Shown here one piece after another: positions 7,605 to 16,650 of a stretch of DNA of 64,000 nt; within the stretch, counting starts at the first letter, position 1; every line of letters starts with the position of its first letter. The translations under genes and the position numbers were made by a program. The DNA comes from Martinezella multihospitum (GTDB taxonomy: Bacteria > Pseudomonadota > Alphaproteobacteria > Rhizobiales > Rhizobiaceae). The notes beneath the pieces are model-generated. The model searched no databases. It was given only the letters and a program-made list of their open reading frames with translations, and was not told where the DNA came from. Location of the stretch: positions 1,316,530 through 1,380,529 of the forward strand of contig NZ_FMAG01000001.1 of assembly GCF_900094585.1 (NCBI RefSeq), read 5' to 3'.

Positions 7605-8810
7605 ATGAGCCAGTCCAACGTCGTCTTTGCGAGTAATCGAAACGCCACGCGGGCGGACCTCTTCGCCAGAGCCGAAGAGATTGCAGTCGATCTTTCCAAG
7701 CGCGCTGCAGAGCTTGATCGCGAAGGTCGTCCGCCACTGGGCGAAATCGTCAAGCTGAAGAATGCCGGCTTGCTGAACGCGCTACATGAACCGCAGATCG
7801 GTGGCGGCGGGCTCGATTGGGTCGATGGCCTGCGGTTGGTGCGCATTCTTGCGCGCGGTGAGAGCTCCATCGGCCAGCTTCTCGGTTATCATTACGTCAA
7901 CAGCCAATACATCTACTGGGCCTTCGATGAGGCGCGTGCCCAGGAGCTCGGTGGCAAGACGGTCGCCAACAGCCTTTATTGGGGCGCGGCCGTCAATCCG
8001 CGCGATCCCGGCCTCGTGCTGACGCGCCGTGGCAACGGCTATGTCCTGAACGGCCGCAAGTCCTTCTCCACCGCCGCGCATGTGTCTGATTACATCAATG
8101 CCAATGCCGCGCTCGACGACCGGATCGTCGGCTTTGCCGTCCCGACCAATCGGGCGGGTTACAAGGCCAATGACGACTGGGACAATTTTGGCCAGCGCCT
8201 CTCCGACAGCGGCAGCGTCGAATTCCACGATTTCCCCGTCTATGAAGAGGATCTGGACAAGGCGGCATCGACCGGTGACGAAGCGCCGGTGCTTGCGACC
8301 TTCAACACGCCGCTGATCCAGCTTGTTTTCGTGAACTTTTATCTCGGCACGGCAGAGGGCGCATTGCGCGAGGCTGTCGATTATGTCCGCACCACGACGC
8401 GGCCCTGGATCACCTCTGGCGTCGAACGGGCATCAGACGATCCCTATATTCTCGAGCGCGTGGGTGAATTCACGGCAGCCCTCAAGGCATCCGCCGCTCT
8501 GGCTGATAGTGCTGCTGCGGCGGTTCAGGAAGCTCTTGCCAGAAGACACAAGGCAACGGCGCGCGAACGCGGCGAGGCGGCGGCGGAAGCCTATGCGGCG
8601 AAGGTACACGCGACCCACGTTGCCCTCGATATCACCTCACGCGTTTTCGAGTTGACCGGTGCACGCTCGACCGCCGAGAAATACCGCTTCGACCGCTTCT
8701 GGCGCAACGTGCGGACCCACACCTTGCACGATCCGGTGTTCTATAAGGCCAAGGAGGTCGGTGAGTTTGTTCTGAACGACCGGATTCCCGAGGTCAGCCT
8801 CTACAGCTGA
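7605..8810 (+). CDS. SfnB-like acyl-CoA dehydrogenase-fold flavin oxidoreductase
   Basis: This 401-residue protein has the acyl-CoA dehydrogenase fold of the SfnB/DszC branch, whose members are FMN- or FAD-linked monooxygenases or desaturases used in sulfur or xenobiotic scavenging rather than fatty-acid oxidation. Features are the N-terminal helical domain (AGLLNALHEPQIGGGGLDW), the central beta domain (GNGYVLNGRKSFST; DDWDNFGQRLSDSGS) and the C-terminal signatures RPWITSGVERASDDP and RFWRNVRTHTLHDP. It is paralogous to the 10191-11408 product, sharing both signatures. It follows an orphan binding-protein gene, so uptake and oxidation of one small substrate is a reasonable guess. No flavin reductase gene is adjacent. 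Confidence 0.8.
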   Translation: MSQSNVVFASNRNATRADLFARAEEIAVDLSKRAAELDREGRPPLGEIVKLKNAGLLNALHEPQIGGGGLDWVDGLRLVRILARGESSIGQLLGYHYVNSQYIYWAFDEARAQELGGKTVANSLYWGAAVNPRDPGLVLTRRGNGYVLNGRKSFSTAAHVSDYINANAALDDRIVGFAVPTNRAGYKANDDWDNFGQRLSDSGSVEFHDFPVYEEDLDKAASTGDEAPVLATFNTPLIQLVFVNFYLGTAEGALREAVDYVRTTTRPWITSGVERASDDPYILERVGEFTAALKASAALADSAAAAVQEALARRHKATARERGEAAAEAYAAKVHATHVALDITSRVFELTGARSTAEKYRFDRFWRNVRTHTLHDPVFYKAKEVGEFVLNDRIPEVSLYS

Positions 8811-9100
8811 GCGCCTGGGCGAGCGTGTGGCGCGGTGTGGGCCTAGGGTCGGAACGCGCCGCTGCTTCAACCGCGCTCGCTCGATTGTGGCCTTCGCGCA
8901 ATGCTGGACGATTGATGTTCTAATATCCGGCTCACAAATCTCGTGCCCAACTCATTATTCTGTGGAGGGCTACTGCCACGCGCCGCAATGCGCACATGTT
9001 CCTCGCTAGGATCTCGTCACTCACGAATCGCTCCAACGTCCGTTTCCAATAAGGAGAGGCGATTGCGATTGAGAATGAAATTGATCCAATGGAGTCCTTC

Positions 9101-10108
9101 ATGGCTGACACGCGCGCACCACTTTCTGGGGTGATACCGAAGATTTCCGTCGTCGGTGTCGGCGGTGGCGGCGGCAACGCGATCAACAATATGATCGCGC
9201 AGCAACTTCAGGGCGTTGAATTCATAGCGGCAAATACGGACGCGCAGGCGCTCGCGACGTCCAAGGCGACCAGGCGCATCCAACTTGGCACACAGGTGAC
9301 GGAAGGTCTTGGTGCAGGCTCCCTGCCGGACATCGGACGAGCCGCCGCCGAGGAATCCATTGATGAGATCATGGATCATCTCCACGGTACGCATATGTGC
9401 TTTGTGACGGCCGGAATGGGTGGCGGCACCGGCACGGGCGCAGCCCCGATCATTGCCCAGGCCGCGCGGCAGGCGGGCATCCTCACAGTTGGGGTCGTCA
9501 CCAAGCCCTTTACGTTCGAAGGCAACCGGCGCATGCGCACGGCCGACCAGGGCATCGAGCGGCTGCGCGAAAGTGCTGATACCGTCATCGTCATTCCCAA
9601 TCAGAATTTGTTTCGCATTGCGGATGCCACGACCACCTTCGAAAATGCCTTTGTGACTGCGGATCGGGTCCTGTATGCAGGCGTCAGCTGCATCACGGAT
9701 CTGATCATCAAGGAAGGTCTCATCAACCTCGACTTCGCCGATGTCAAATCCGTGATGCGGGGAATGGGACGCGCGATGATGGGAACGGGCGAGGCCTCTG
9801 GACCGAGCCGTGCGTTGAAAGCGGCAGATGCCGCCGTCTCCAATCCGCTTCTGGACGACATGAGCATGAAGGGCGCGCGTGGCGTGCTGATTTCCATTTC
9901 TGGCGGGACGGACATGACGCTGTTCGAGGTCGATGAGGCCGCCAGTCGCATACGCGACGAAGTCTTTGCCGATGCCGATATCGTCGTCGGTGCGATCTTT
10001 GACAAGAATCTCGACGGGGTGTTCAGGGTATCGGTCGTTGCAACCGGTCTCGAGAGCCTGGTGGCGCCCGCTGGGCAGCCTATGGAAATCAGTACCGATC
10101 GGTACTAA
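9101..10108 (+). CDS. ftsZ2: Second, C-terminally short FtsZ (FtsZ2 type)
   Basis: This 335-residue tubulin-like GTPase has the FtsZ nucleotide motif GGGTGTGA near residues 107-114, the N-terminal [10 protein letters not shown] loop, and the T7 synergy loop NLDFADVK. It stops right after the globular core (ends EISTDRY). It therefore lacks the long linker and conserved C-terminal peptide that bind FtsA and ZipA-type partners in the normal alphaproteobacterial protein. Rhizobia are known to carry such a truncated second FtsZ; its exact role is unsettled. The ATG at 9101 has GGAG six bases upstream, better than the in-frame ATG at 9089. No other division gene is adjacent, and it sits between two SfnB-like genes. 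A terminator follows. Confidence 0.9.
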   Translation: MADTRAPLSGVIPKISVVGVGGGGGNAINNMIAQQLQGVEFIAANTDAQALATSKATRRIQLGTQVTEGLGAGSLPDIGRAAAEESIDEIMDHLHGTHMCFVTAGMGGGTGTGAAPIIAQAARQAGILTVGVVTKPFTFEGNRRMRTADQGIERLRESADTVIVIPNQNLFRIADATTTFENAFVTADRVLYAGVSCITDLIIKEGLINLDFADVKSVMRGMGRAMMGTGEASGPSRALKAADAAVSNPLLDDMSMKGARGVLISISGGTDMTLFEVDEAASRIRDEVFADADIVVGAIFDKNLDGVFRVSVVATGLESLVAPAGQPMEISTDRY

Positions 10109-10152
10109 CTGGCTTCCGCGTGGCGGTCCTGATTTATTCCTATGATTGTATG

Positions 10153-10181
10153 AAAGCCCCGGCGCCTGCGACGGGGCTTTT
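10153..10181. terminator. Intrinsic terminator between ftsZ2 and the convergent sfnB-like gene
   Basis: AAAGCCCC (10153-10160) pairs with GGGGCTTT (10173-10180), followed by T. The flanking A and T tracts make it usable in both directions. It lies 45 bases past the ftsZ2 stop and 10 bases past the minus-strand sfnB-like stop, as expected for a shared bidirectional terminator. Confidence 0.85.
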
Positions 10182-10190
10182 GTCTATCCG

Positions 10191-11408
10191 TCAGAGTGCG
10201 CCGTTCTTCGGCGGGATGACGTCATTCAGATGATAATTGCCGACGACATGATATTTCCAGCGAACGGGGTCGTGCAGCGTATGGGTGCGGGCGTTGCGCC
10301 AGTGCCGGTCGAGGTTTAGGTCGAGCTTGACCGAGGCGGTTCCGGCAAGCTCGAACAGCGTGTTCGTCGCCTCGATGGCAATTTCCGTTGTCAGGACTTT
10401 CGCCGCCGCGACAGCGAGCGTCGCTTCGACCACTCTCTTCTCCGTGGTCTCCACCTGTGCGGCATCGACCTTTTGGCCGGCTCGCTCGATGGTCGCCGCC
10501 GCCGCTTCCAGCCGGATGGCGATCTGGCCGATCTTCGCGATCGTCAGCGGATCGTCGCTGGCGCGCTCGACACCGCTATCCATCCAGGGACGCGATCTGG
10601 TCTTCACGAAATCAAGCGTTTCCGCGAAGGCGGCCCGCGCAATGCCGAGATCGACGCCGGCATGGATGATCTGGCCGACGGAACCGATCGTCGTCGGCCG
10701 CTCGAAACCTTTGTGATGGAGGACGACATGGTCGGCATTGACATAGACATTGTTGAGAGCCGTGGTGCCGCTGCCCGTCGTGCGCTGGCCGAAACCATCC
10801 CAATCGTCGATGATTTCGACGCCTTCCGTACCCTTCGGCACGAAAGCCATGACCAACTTGTCGGCTTCATCCAGTGCGAAGACGGTGATCCAATCGGCAA
10901 AGAGAACGCCGGTCGAATAGAACTTGCGGCCATTGATGCGATAGCCGGGGCCATCGCGGGTGATGCGAGTATTATAGTGCCCGACCGTTTTCGTGCCGCG
11001 CTCGGACAGGGCATTGCCGAAGCGATCACCGGCCAAGGCGCGGCTGAAGAAGTAGCGTTTCTGATCCTCGGAACCATCGATGCGCAAGGCCTCGAGGATA
11101 TAGAAATGGTTCTGTGGGATCTGTCCAATCGAGCCATCGGCCTCCGCCAGGATTGCCGTGATCTCCGCCAGCGTCGCATTTGAGACGTCCAGGCCACCAT
11201 ATTCCTCGGGGATCGTAATCGCCAGCAGTCCGGATTGGGCCAGCGCGTCCATCTCGGCAAAGGGGAGTAGCCTCTCGCTGTCGCGCTCAGAGGCGCTGGC
11301 GGCAAAGCGTTCGGCAAGCGCCTGCGCGACTGCCAGCGCCTGCTGTTCGGTCTCCAGTACCGTGGCCTCCGGGTGCGTGGCGTTGATATGGTGCAATTGC
11401 GCGTTCAT
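10191..11408 (-). CDS. SfnB-family sulfur-acquisition oxidoreductase
   Basis: This 405-residue protein fits the SfnB family, acyl-CoA dehydrogenase-like flavoproteins linked to use of dimethyl sulfone and other organosulfur compounds. Diagnostic stretches are ITIPEEYGGLDV, GNALSERGTKTVGHYNT, DDWDGFGQRTTGSGTT, RPWMDSGVERASDDP and HWRNARTHTLHDPVRWKYHVVGNYHLN. Length is typical. It is paralogous to the 7605-8810 product. The ATG at 11408 is preceded by GGAGCC, a modest ribosome site. It is convergent with ftsZ2. Sulfur scavenging is inferred from the family only, since no sulfonate transporter or SfnG gene is in the window. Confidence 0.85.
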   Translation of the reverse strand: MNAQLHHINATHPEATVLETEQQALAVAQALAERFAASASERDSERLLPFAEMDALAQSGLLAITIPEEYGGLDVSNATLAEITAILAEADGSIGQIPQNHFYILEALRIDGSEDQKRYFFSRALAGDRFGNALSERGTKTVGHYNTRITRDGPGYRINGRKFYSTGVLFADWITVFALDEADKLVMAFVPKGTEGVEIIDDWDGFGQRTTGSGTTALNNVYVNADHVVLHHKGFERPTTIGSVGQIIHAGVDLGIARAAFAETLDFVKTRSRPWMDSGVERASDDPLTIAKIGQIAIRLEAAAATIERAGQKVDAAQVETTEKRVVEATLAVAAAKVLTTEIAIEATNTLFELAGTASVKLDLNLDRHWRNARTHTLHDPVRWKYHVVGNYHLNDVIPPKNGAL

Positions 11409-11583
11409 GGGCAGGCTCCGATTTTATTCGGCGCCACGATGCCGCATTCAAAGCCACGCTTCGAGAAAAGGCATTTCATTTTTAGGGATGCGGTCGCTTC
11501 TTCATTCCTTTCTCTATAGAATTAATGGTCAATTACTGCCCGGAGCTGTGCCGATGCTCATAAATATTGGATTCTACGGACGG

Positions 11584-12882
11584 TTAGCGGCGCCCGGTTC
11601 GCCAATCTTCAAAGCGTGCATGTGCCAGCGCAAGCGAGGCGACCACAGGCGTGAGGCGATGGAACGGCAGGGGACGGCTGGATTGCAGCGGGATCGGCAA
11701 AGAATCGACTGGTTCGCCGAGCGCCAATTTCGCCAGTATCCGTCCGAGTTGCGCCGTCATGGCGATGCCGCGGCCGTTGCAGCCGATTCCACCAAAGAAA
11801 CCGTCGCCGAAACGATAGAGGCGCGGCAGGAAATCCGGCGTCATGATCGCCGTTCCGGTCCAGACGATCTCCACGCCGGGACGGCGCGGCAGGCGGAGTT
11901 CGGAGGTCAGCCGGTCGACGACGGCGCGGCCGATACGCTCGAAGGCGCCGATCGGGTTGACCGCCATGCCGCCGCTGATCAGCCTGTTGTCACGATCAAG
12001 CCGGTAGGTGAAGAGGTTGGAGCGCGTATCGCCGACGGGCCGGCGATTTGGGGCGATCCGCGCAACGGTTTCGGCGTCGATCGGTTTCGTGGCCACTTGA
12101 TACACCTTCAACGGCACGCCGGTTCGGCCCATGCGCGCGGCTATGCCGTCGGTGAAGGCGTTGGTGGCGAGGATGACGACATCCGTTTCGATTTCATGGC
12201 CCGCGAGACTGACGCGCCACGTGCCACCATGTTGTTTGACGTGCTCGACCGCGCTGTTTTCGCGGATCGTGCCGCCGCGCCGAATGACTGCGCGCGCAAG
12301 CCCGTAGAGATAATTCAGCGGGTGGATGGTGCCGCCGGAGTAATCGATCAATCCTCCGGAATAGATTTCCATACCCGTTTCGCTCTGAATGGCATTGGCA
12401 TCTAGAAATTCGACAGGGCGACCAAGCTCCGTCCAATCCCTTGCCCTTTGGCGTAGGATCTCAGCCATGGCACCGCCATAAGCGGGCTGCAGCCAACCGG
12501 TCTGCGCGGCATCGCACGAGATCTGCTCTTCCACGATGGTCCTAAAGACCTCATCGGCACCGGTGCCGACGAGCGACAACAGCGTATCCGCCGTGTCGCG
12601 CGGCAGCTTCTGACGAACAGTGGCCGGATCGGCTTTGGCGAAATTCGGGACGACGAAGCCGGCATTCATGCCGCTGGCGCCTGCACCCAATTGTCCAGCT
12701 TCCAGGACGGTGACCGAGCGGCCAGCGCGAGCAAGATGAAGGGCTGTCGTCAGTCCGGTGAACCCACCGCCGATCACGACGGCGTCGCAACGGGAAGGAA
12801 GGCTGCCGGAAAGCTCGGGGGCGGGGCCGGCTGTCAGCGTCCATAGGGTCGGATTGGTGAGGCGAGCGGCATTGCTGGGCAT
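11584..12882 (-). CDS. FAD-dependent amine/amino-acid oxidase (DAO family, PuuB-like)
   Basis: This 432-residue flavoprotein of the DAO superfamily has an N-terminal dinucleotide-binding motif DAVVIGGGFTGLTTALHLARAG followed by VTVLEAGQLGAGASGMNAGF, the pattern of gamma-glutamylputrescine oxidase and related amine oxidases. The C-terminal FAD motif GFFGGIGCNGRGIAM is present. Expected reaction: oxidative deamination of a secondary or primary amine with H2O2 release. The ATG at 12882 is preferred to a TTG at 12900. It is the last gene of the minus-strand arm of the split Liv importer cluster, 128 bases after the binding-protein gene, so it probably acts on the imported compound or a derivative. 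Confidence 0.85.
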   Translation of the reverse strand: MPSNAARLTNPTLWTLTAGPAPELSGSLPSRCDAVVIGGGFTGLTTALHLARAGRSVTVLEAGQLGAGASGMNAGFVVPNFAKADPATVRQKLPRDTADTLLSLVGTGADEVFRTIVEEQISCDAAQTGWLQPAYGGAMAEILRQRARDWTELGRPVEFLDANAIQSETGMEIYSGGLIDYSGGTIHPLNYLYGLARAVIRRGGTIRENSAVEHVKQHGGTWRVSLAGHEIETDVVILATNAFTDGIAARMGRTGVPLKVYQVATKPIDAETVARIAPNRRPVGDTRSNLFTYRLDRDNRLISGGMAVNPIGAFERIGRAVVDRLTSELRLPRRPGVEIVWTGTAIMTPDFLPRLYRFGDGFFGGIGCNGRGIAMTAQLGRILAKLALGEPVDSLPIPLQSSRPLPFHRLTPVVASLALAHARFEDWRTGRR

Positions 12883-12963
12883 CAGCGGAGAATCTCTCAA
12901 TAACTATGCCAGATGGCTGTCACGACAGGTGAGCCGCCGAAGGAATTGCGCCAGGATATCTGT

Positions 12964-12991
12964 GCGAGGCGCACCGGAAAGTACGCCTCGC
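12964..12991 (-). promoter_or_regulatory. Intercistronic hairpin after the Liv binding-protein gene
   Basis: Perfect 8-base arms GCGAGGCG (12964-12971) and CGCCTCGC (12984-12991) enclose a 12-base loop. It starts about 20 bases past the stop of the binding-protein gene and lies before the oxidase gene. No T-run follows, so mRNA stabilisation or partial attenuation is more likely than termination. Confidence 0.6.
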
Positions 12992-13010
12992 TGCTTGTTC
13001 AAAGGACGGT

Positions 13011-14267
13011 CTACTTGATCTTGTCCTTCAGTGCGGCAACGTCTTCCATCGACAGTTCGCCATCCGTTGCAACTTTACCGTCTGCGATTTTCCAGAGACG
13101 GAACGGACCGGTGATGTCACCATACTGATCGAAGGAGACCGGGCCGATGACGCCTTCGTAGCGGATCGGCTTGCCTTCCTTGATGAGGCTGAGCGCCTTG
13201 GCGAACTCTTCCTTGCCGGCATAGATCGGTGTGCCCTTGGGATCGACGACTTTGAAGATGTCATCCTTCAGCTTGGACGTGTCGTTATCGGCGATTGCCA
13301 GCGCGAGGCCGACGATCGCGCCAGCGTCATAGGCGCGGTCGGCAGCCGGATTGGTCGGCTCGATCCCTGAGAAGTCCTTATAGTTCTTATTGAAGTAGTC
13401 GGTCGAAGGCGTCGGCGTCGTACCCGAGGAGGTGCCGTAGGCTTCCTTCAAATAATCGGCGCCGACGGAATCGATGAAATCAGGGCTGTTCATGCCGTCA
13501 TTGAGCAGGAATTTCTGCGGGCCGCCCTGCGAGATCCAGGTGCGGGCGATGGTCGCGCCATCGACCGGCGTGCTGACGAGATAGAGGCCATCCGGATCGC
13601 CGCCCATGCCGGCGGTAACTTCCGAAGCGTAGCTCGATTGCTTCTCGTTGTAGGGCGTCGTCGAGACGATCGTGCCGCCGAGCGCTTTATAGGCCTTCGA
13701 GAATTCCGCGACCATGTTGACGCCGAAATCGTTGTTGACGTGGATGATCGCGAGCTTCTTGAAGCCCTTGTCGATCGCATATTTGGCAGCGGCAATGCCC
13801 TGCAGCGAATCCGAGGTGATGGTGCGGAAGAAGATGCCGTTGGTCTTGCCGTCGCGGCCAAGCGCCGTCAGCGTCGGCGAGGAGGCGGCAGGCGACACCT
13901 GCACGATCTTCGCGGGTGCCGTGACCGAGGTCAGGATCGGGATCGTCACGGAGGAAATGATGCCGCCAATGATGGCCGGAACCTTCTTGACCTGCACGAG
14001 CTGGGTCGCCGCATCCACCGCGACATTGCCCTGGCTCTGGCTATCGCGCGTATCCGTCACCAGATCGCAGCCATGAGCGCCGCCAGCGGCGTTGATGTCG
14101 CGAAAGGCCATCTCGACGGACTTTGCGCCCGCTTGACCATATTCACCGGCCGGGCCGGTCAGTTCCATCACGAGGCCGACCGTGACCTTGCAGTCCGCGG
14201 CATTGGCGACGCCAGCCGCGGTCAGAAGGGCGAGGGCCGTGGTGATTTGAAATATCGTCTTCTTCAT
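13011..14267 (-). CDS. Branched-chain amino-acid-type ABC binding protein (LivK-like)
   Basis: This 418-residue periplasmic protein of the Peripla_BP_6 (Leu/Ile/Val-type) family has a signal peptide MKKTIFQITTALALLTAAGVANA cleaved near residue 23. Family features are VTVGLVMELTGPAGEYGQAG, the VPAIIGGIISSVTIPIL region with QVSPAASSP, and the domain-crossing IIHVNNDFGVNM. It is the probable specificity subunit for livGFHM, which lie on the opposite strand about 3 kb away. Surrounding catabolic genes suggest the ligand is not a simple branched-chain amino acid. The ATG at 14267 follows AAGGGGA; eleven upstream in-frame codons have no ribosome site. Confidence 0.9.
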   Translation of the reverse strand: MKKTIFQITTALALLTAAGVANAADCKVTVGLVMELTGPAGEYGQAGAKSVEMAFRDINAAGGAHGCDLVTDTRDSQSQGNVAVDAATQLVQVKKVPAIIGGIISSVTIPILTSVTAPAKIVQVSPAASSPTLTALGRDGKTNGIFFRTITSDSLQGIAAAKYAIDKGFKKLAIIHVNNDFGVNMVAEFSKAYKALGGTIVSTTPYNEKQSSYASEVTAGMGGDPDGLYLVSTPVDGATIARTWISQGGPQKFLLNDGMNSPDFIDSVGADYLKEAYGTSSGTTPTPSTDYFNKNYKDFSGIEPTNPAADRAYDAGAIVGLALAIADNDTSKLKDDIFKVVDPKGTPIYAGKEEFAKALSLIKEGKPIRYEGVIGPVSFDQYGDITGPFRLWKIADGKVATDGELSMEDVAALKDKIK

Positions 14268-14320
14268 CTTTGTTCCCCTTGTTCGGTCAACGATTTTCAT
14301 TTCTGTTTTTTAGGAACCTG

Positions 14321-14749
14321 TCAGGTCTCCGGCATCTGCAGCCAGGTTTCATGCAGATGCTGCCATTCGACGCCGTTGGGTGCCGATGAACTCGTGGTGA
14401 AAAGTGCGCTCGCCTGCCGCCGGCTATATTTGCCGGCTCGCATCTGCGCTTCGACATAGGTGAGAACGATCGTGTCCGCAGTTTCGTAACTCGCGCGGAT
14501 ATCCGAAATCTCGATGGTGAAATTGTCCTGAAACGTCGCCCGGTTTGCACGGATCAGCTCGATGGTTTCCGCGCGGTCGAAGACGCGGCCGGTCGGCGGG
14601 ATCATGTGGAAAGCTTGACCAAAGGTGCGCTCGCAGCGGCCGAAATCGGTCTTGCCGGCTGTAGCTGCATCATACCAGGCTTCGAAGAAGCGATGGAAGT
14701 TGATAACTTCGGCGCTGGCTTTGCGGAAGAGAGGCGATTGCTGGCTCAT
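14321..14749 (-). CDS. NTF2-like (SnoaL/DUF4440 type) small protein
   Basis: This 142-residue protein has the order expected for an NTF2-like alpha+beta cone: VINFHRFFEAWYDAAT helices, then FHMIPPTGRVFDRAETIELIRANRATF, then strands FTIEISDIRASYETADTIVLTYVEAQM and WQHLHETWLQM. Such proteins serve as small-molecule isomerases, hydratases or binding proteins, and no catalytic residues can be assigned with confidence. Its start overlaps the aldo/keto reductase stop by four bases, so it is translationally coupled to it, and it lies 53 bases before the Liv binding-protein gene. It should act in the same pathway. Confidence 0.6.
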   Translation of the reverse strand: MSQQSPLFRKASAEVINFHRFFEAWYDAATAGKTDFGRCERTFGQAFHMIPPTGRVFDRAETIELIRANRATFQDNFTIEISDIRASYETADTIVLTYVEAQMRAGKYSRRQASALFTTSSSAPNGVEWQHLHETWLQMPET

Positions 14750-15801
14750 ACCTTCCCCGCATTGAGGTTGTAATGCATGATCGAACCGTGCCTGCCGGTA
14801 CGGTCGCGCTCCAGTGTATAGACGTCGCCTTCAAGGCCAGGGCTTTGGGCGATGATATCGGCGACCTGTCGGCGGTCGTCGTCCGAGAGTGCAATATCCA
14901 TGATCCTGGCATTGGCGAGCGCATGCGCCTGATTGCGGGCGCCGACGATGACGGCGGCCACCTGCGGCTGCTCCAGCACCCAGGCGCTGGCGATCGTGGC
15001 GATGTCGACGCCATGACGATCGCCGATGGCTTTCAGTGTGCCCAGCAGCGATTGAAACAGCTCCCAGCCGCCAAAGTCATCGATAATCAGCTTGTATTTG
15101 ACGAGCGAGCGGTTCTCGAGCGGCATTTCCGGTTCCGGCTGCCCCAGCCATTTGTTGCTCAGGAAGCCGCCGGCCACAGAACCGTAGCAGAGGAAATTCA
15201 CGTCATGGTCGGCAGCCAGCTTGGCGAGGCTGCGCGACGGCCGCTGATCGAGAACGGAATATTGCAGCTGCTGGCTGACCAGCGGAATGCCGGCCCTCAG
15301 GATCTCGGTAATGTGCGGCGTGTCGAAATTCGTCGTGCCGACATTGCGCACCTTGCCGTCGCGGCGCATCTCATCCAACCAGCTCAGGGCTTCGAGATAG
15401 CCTGATAGCGAGTAATCCCACCAGTGAAACTGCACCAGATCGAGCTGTTCGGTCTTCAGCTTGCGCAGCGACTTGTCGACGATGCCTTGAATATAGTCGC
15501 GGTTGATTGTTGCGAGCTTTTCCAGATCGGGCACCAGCTTTGTGTGCACCTTCATCGCGCCTGCGGCTTCCGCGCCTCGCTCGTTTCGGAGCCGTTCGCG
15601 CGCCTCGCCGATCAGCTCCTCGACGCCGGTGTAGATATCGGCGCAGTCATAGGTGCGGATGCCGGCATCGAAGGCGGCGATCAGGTCGGTCACGGCCTGG
15701 ACGCGATCGATGGCGCCGTGCCCGCCGGCAAGCTGCCAGCCACCGCGGATGACGCGGGAGATTTCGTATCCGGGGTTGAGCTCAAAAGTCTTGGCGGTCA
15801 T
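14746..15801 (-). CDS. Aldo/keto reductase
   Basis: This 351-residue NAD(P)H-dependent oxidoreductase has an (alpha/beta)8 AKR fold. Tetrad residues are visible as YDCADIYTGVEE (Asp and Tyr), KVHTKLVP (Lys) and VQFHWWDYS (His). Cofactor loops appear late as GARNQAHALANAR. The start is ambiguous: ATG at 15810 overlaps the upstream TGA, while ATG at 15801 has GGAG at a better distance and is used here. It follows the TIGR04076 gene and is coupled to the NTF2-like gene. In this cluster it could reduce or oxidise the carbonyl made by amine oxidation. Confidence 0.85.
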   Translation of the reverse strand: MTAKTFELNPGYEISRVIRGGWQLAGGHGAIDRVQAVTDLIAAFDAGIRTYDCADIYTGVEELIGEARERLRNERGAEAAGAMKVHTKLVPDLEKLATINRDYIQGIVDKSLRKLKTEQLDLVQFHWWDYSLSGYLEALSWLDEMRRDGKVRNVGTTNFDTPHITEILRAGIPLVSQQLQYSVLDQRPSRSLAKLAADHDVNFLCYGSVAGGFLSNKWLGQPEPEMPLENRSLVKYKLIIDDFGGWELFQSLLGTLKAIGDRHGVDIATIASAWVLEQPQVAAVIVGARNQAHALANARIMDIALSDDDRRQVADIIAQSPGLEGDVYTLERDRTGRHGSIMHYNLNAGKV

Positions 15802-15806
15802 GCGGT

Positions 15807-16160
15807 TCATTCTCCTTCGGGCAACGGCACGGCCGTCGTTTCGGCATGGCTGAACCGCCGCTTGCCCGTTCTGACGATCCGCAGCCTGCTCGCGCAGTTC
15901 GGGTCGGGGCAGGCGATTTCCGCGTCCGAGGTCATCCAGTCGTTCTTGTGGGTGGGCCGCTGTTTGGCCGCCAGCAGCGGCAGGACGGCCGAAATGGAGT
16001 AGATCGAAAAGCCCTGGCCGGGCGGCAGGGACAGCATTTCGCCCTTGAGCTCGAAATAGTCGCCCTGCTTGGCGCCACAATAGATCGGCTTGCCCTCAGG
16101 GACAATAGCCTCGACCCTGAGGTCGAACAGTTCGAAACTGTCGTCGCTTGCAGCGGCCAT
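15807..16160 (-). CDS. TIGR04076-type cysteine-containing protein
   Basis: This 117-residue protein matches the TIGR04076 family pattern: FDLRVEAIVPEGKPIYCGAK, GDYFELKGEMLSLPPGQGFSIYSISAVLPLLAAK, then a C-terminal CPDPNC motif (near residues 91-96). The two Cys of CPDPNC and one near residue 24 may bind a metal or take part in redox chemistry. The biochemical role of the family is not established to my knowledge. It begins one base after the DUF3830 stop and its own stop touches the aldo/keto reductase start, so it is a true operon member. Confidence 0.65.
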   Translation of the reverse strand: MAAASDDSFELFDLRVEAIVPEGKPIYCGAKQGDYFELKGEMLSLPPGQGFSIYSISAVLPLLAAKQRPTHKNDWMTSDAEIACPDPNCASRLRIVRTGKRRFSHAETTAVPLPEGE

Positions 16161-16161
16161 A

Positions 16162-16650
16162 TCAGATCTCCGCACGCTCGAACGTAACGTCACAGGCACC
16201 GTTGCGACGGATGACGCCGCAGGCGGCAGCGAAGTGCTCGCGCTCCTCGGGGCGTACTTGCGCGACAACGCTGCCGGCAAGCCAGCCGATCGGGAAAAGC
16301 AGGCGGGCGCCCTGTCCATAGAACAGGCCGATATCGAAGATCGCATCTGGATTGCCGCCCCACATGCGCGGCGGCACATAGCTCAGCACGATATCGCCGG
16401 GCTGCGGCGTCAGCGTTGCGTTCTCGGCCGGAAGGGCATTCGCATAGGGCGCGCCCTTCAGATGGGCCGGGGGGATGGGGCAGGAGATTTCAGGCCCGGT
16501 CCACATGGCGTGAATGCCGCCGACGACGCGGGCTTCGCTGAGATAGGTCCAGAGAAAAGCAGCATTATCGGGTGCTTTCGCCTCCAGTAGCGGCGCGAGG
16601 ACGCTGAGGCCGGAGCGGGGTTCGGTGATCTTGATGGCGCGTTGGCTCAT
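16162..16650 (-). CDS. DUF3830-family (cyclophilin-like fold) protein
   Basis: This 162-residue protein matches DUF3830, predicted to have a cyclophilin-like beta barrel. Typical elements are APLLEAKAPDNAAFLW near the start, PGDIVLSY in the middle, DIGLFYGQGARLLFPIGWLAGSVVAQV, and a C-terminal segment before VTFERAE. Family members often occur in amide- or amine-degradation clusters next to GntR regulators and transporters, but the reaction is undescribed. Its start overlaps the GntR stop by four bases and its stop lies one base before the TIGR04076 start. Confidence 0.7.
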   Translation of the reverse strand: MSQRAIKITEPRSGLSVLAPLLEAKAPDNAAFLWTYLSEARVVGGIHAMWTGPEISCPIPPAHLKGAPYANALPAENATLTPQPGDIVLSYVPPRMWGGNPDAIFDIGLFYGQGARLLFPIGWLAGSVVAQVRPEEREHFAAACGVIRRNGACDVTFERAEI

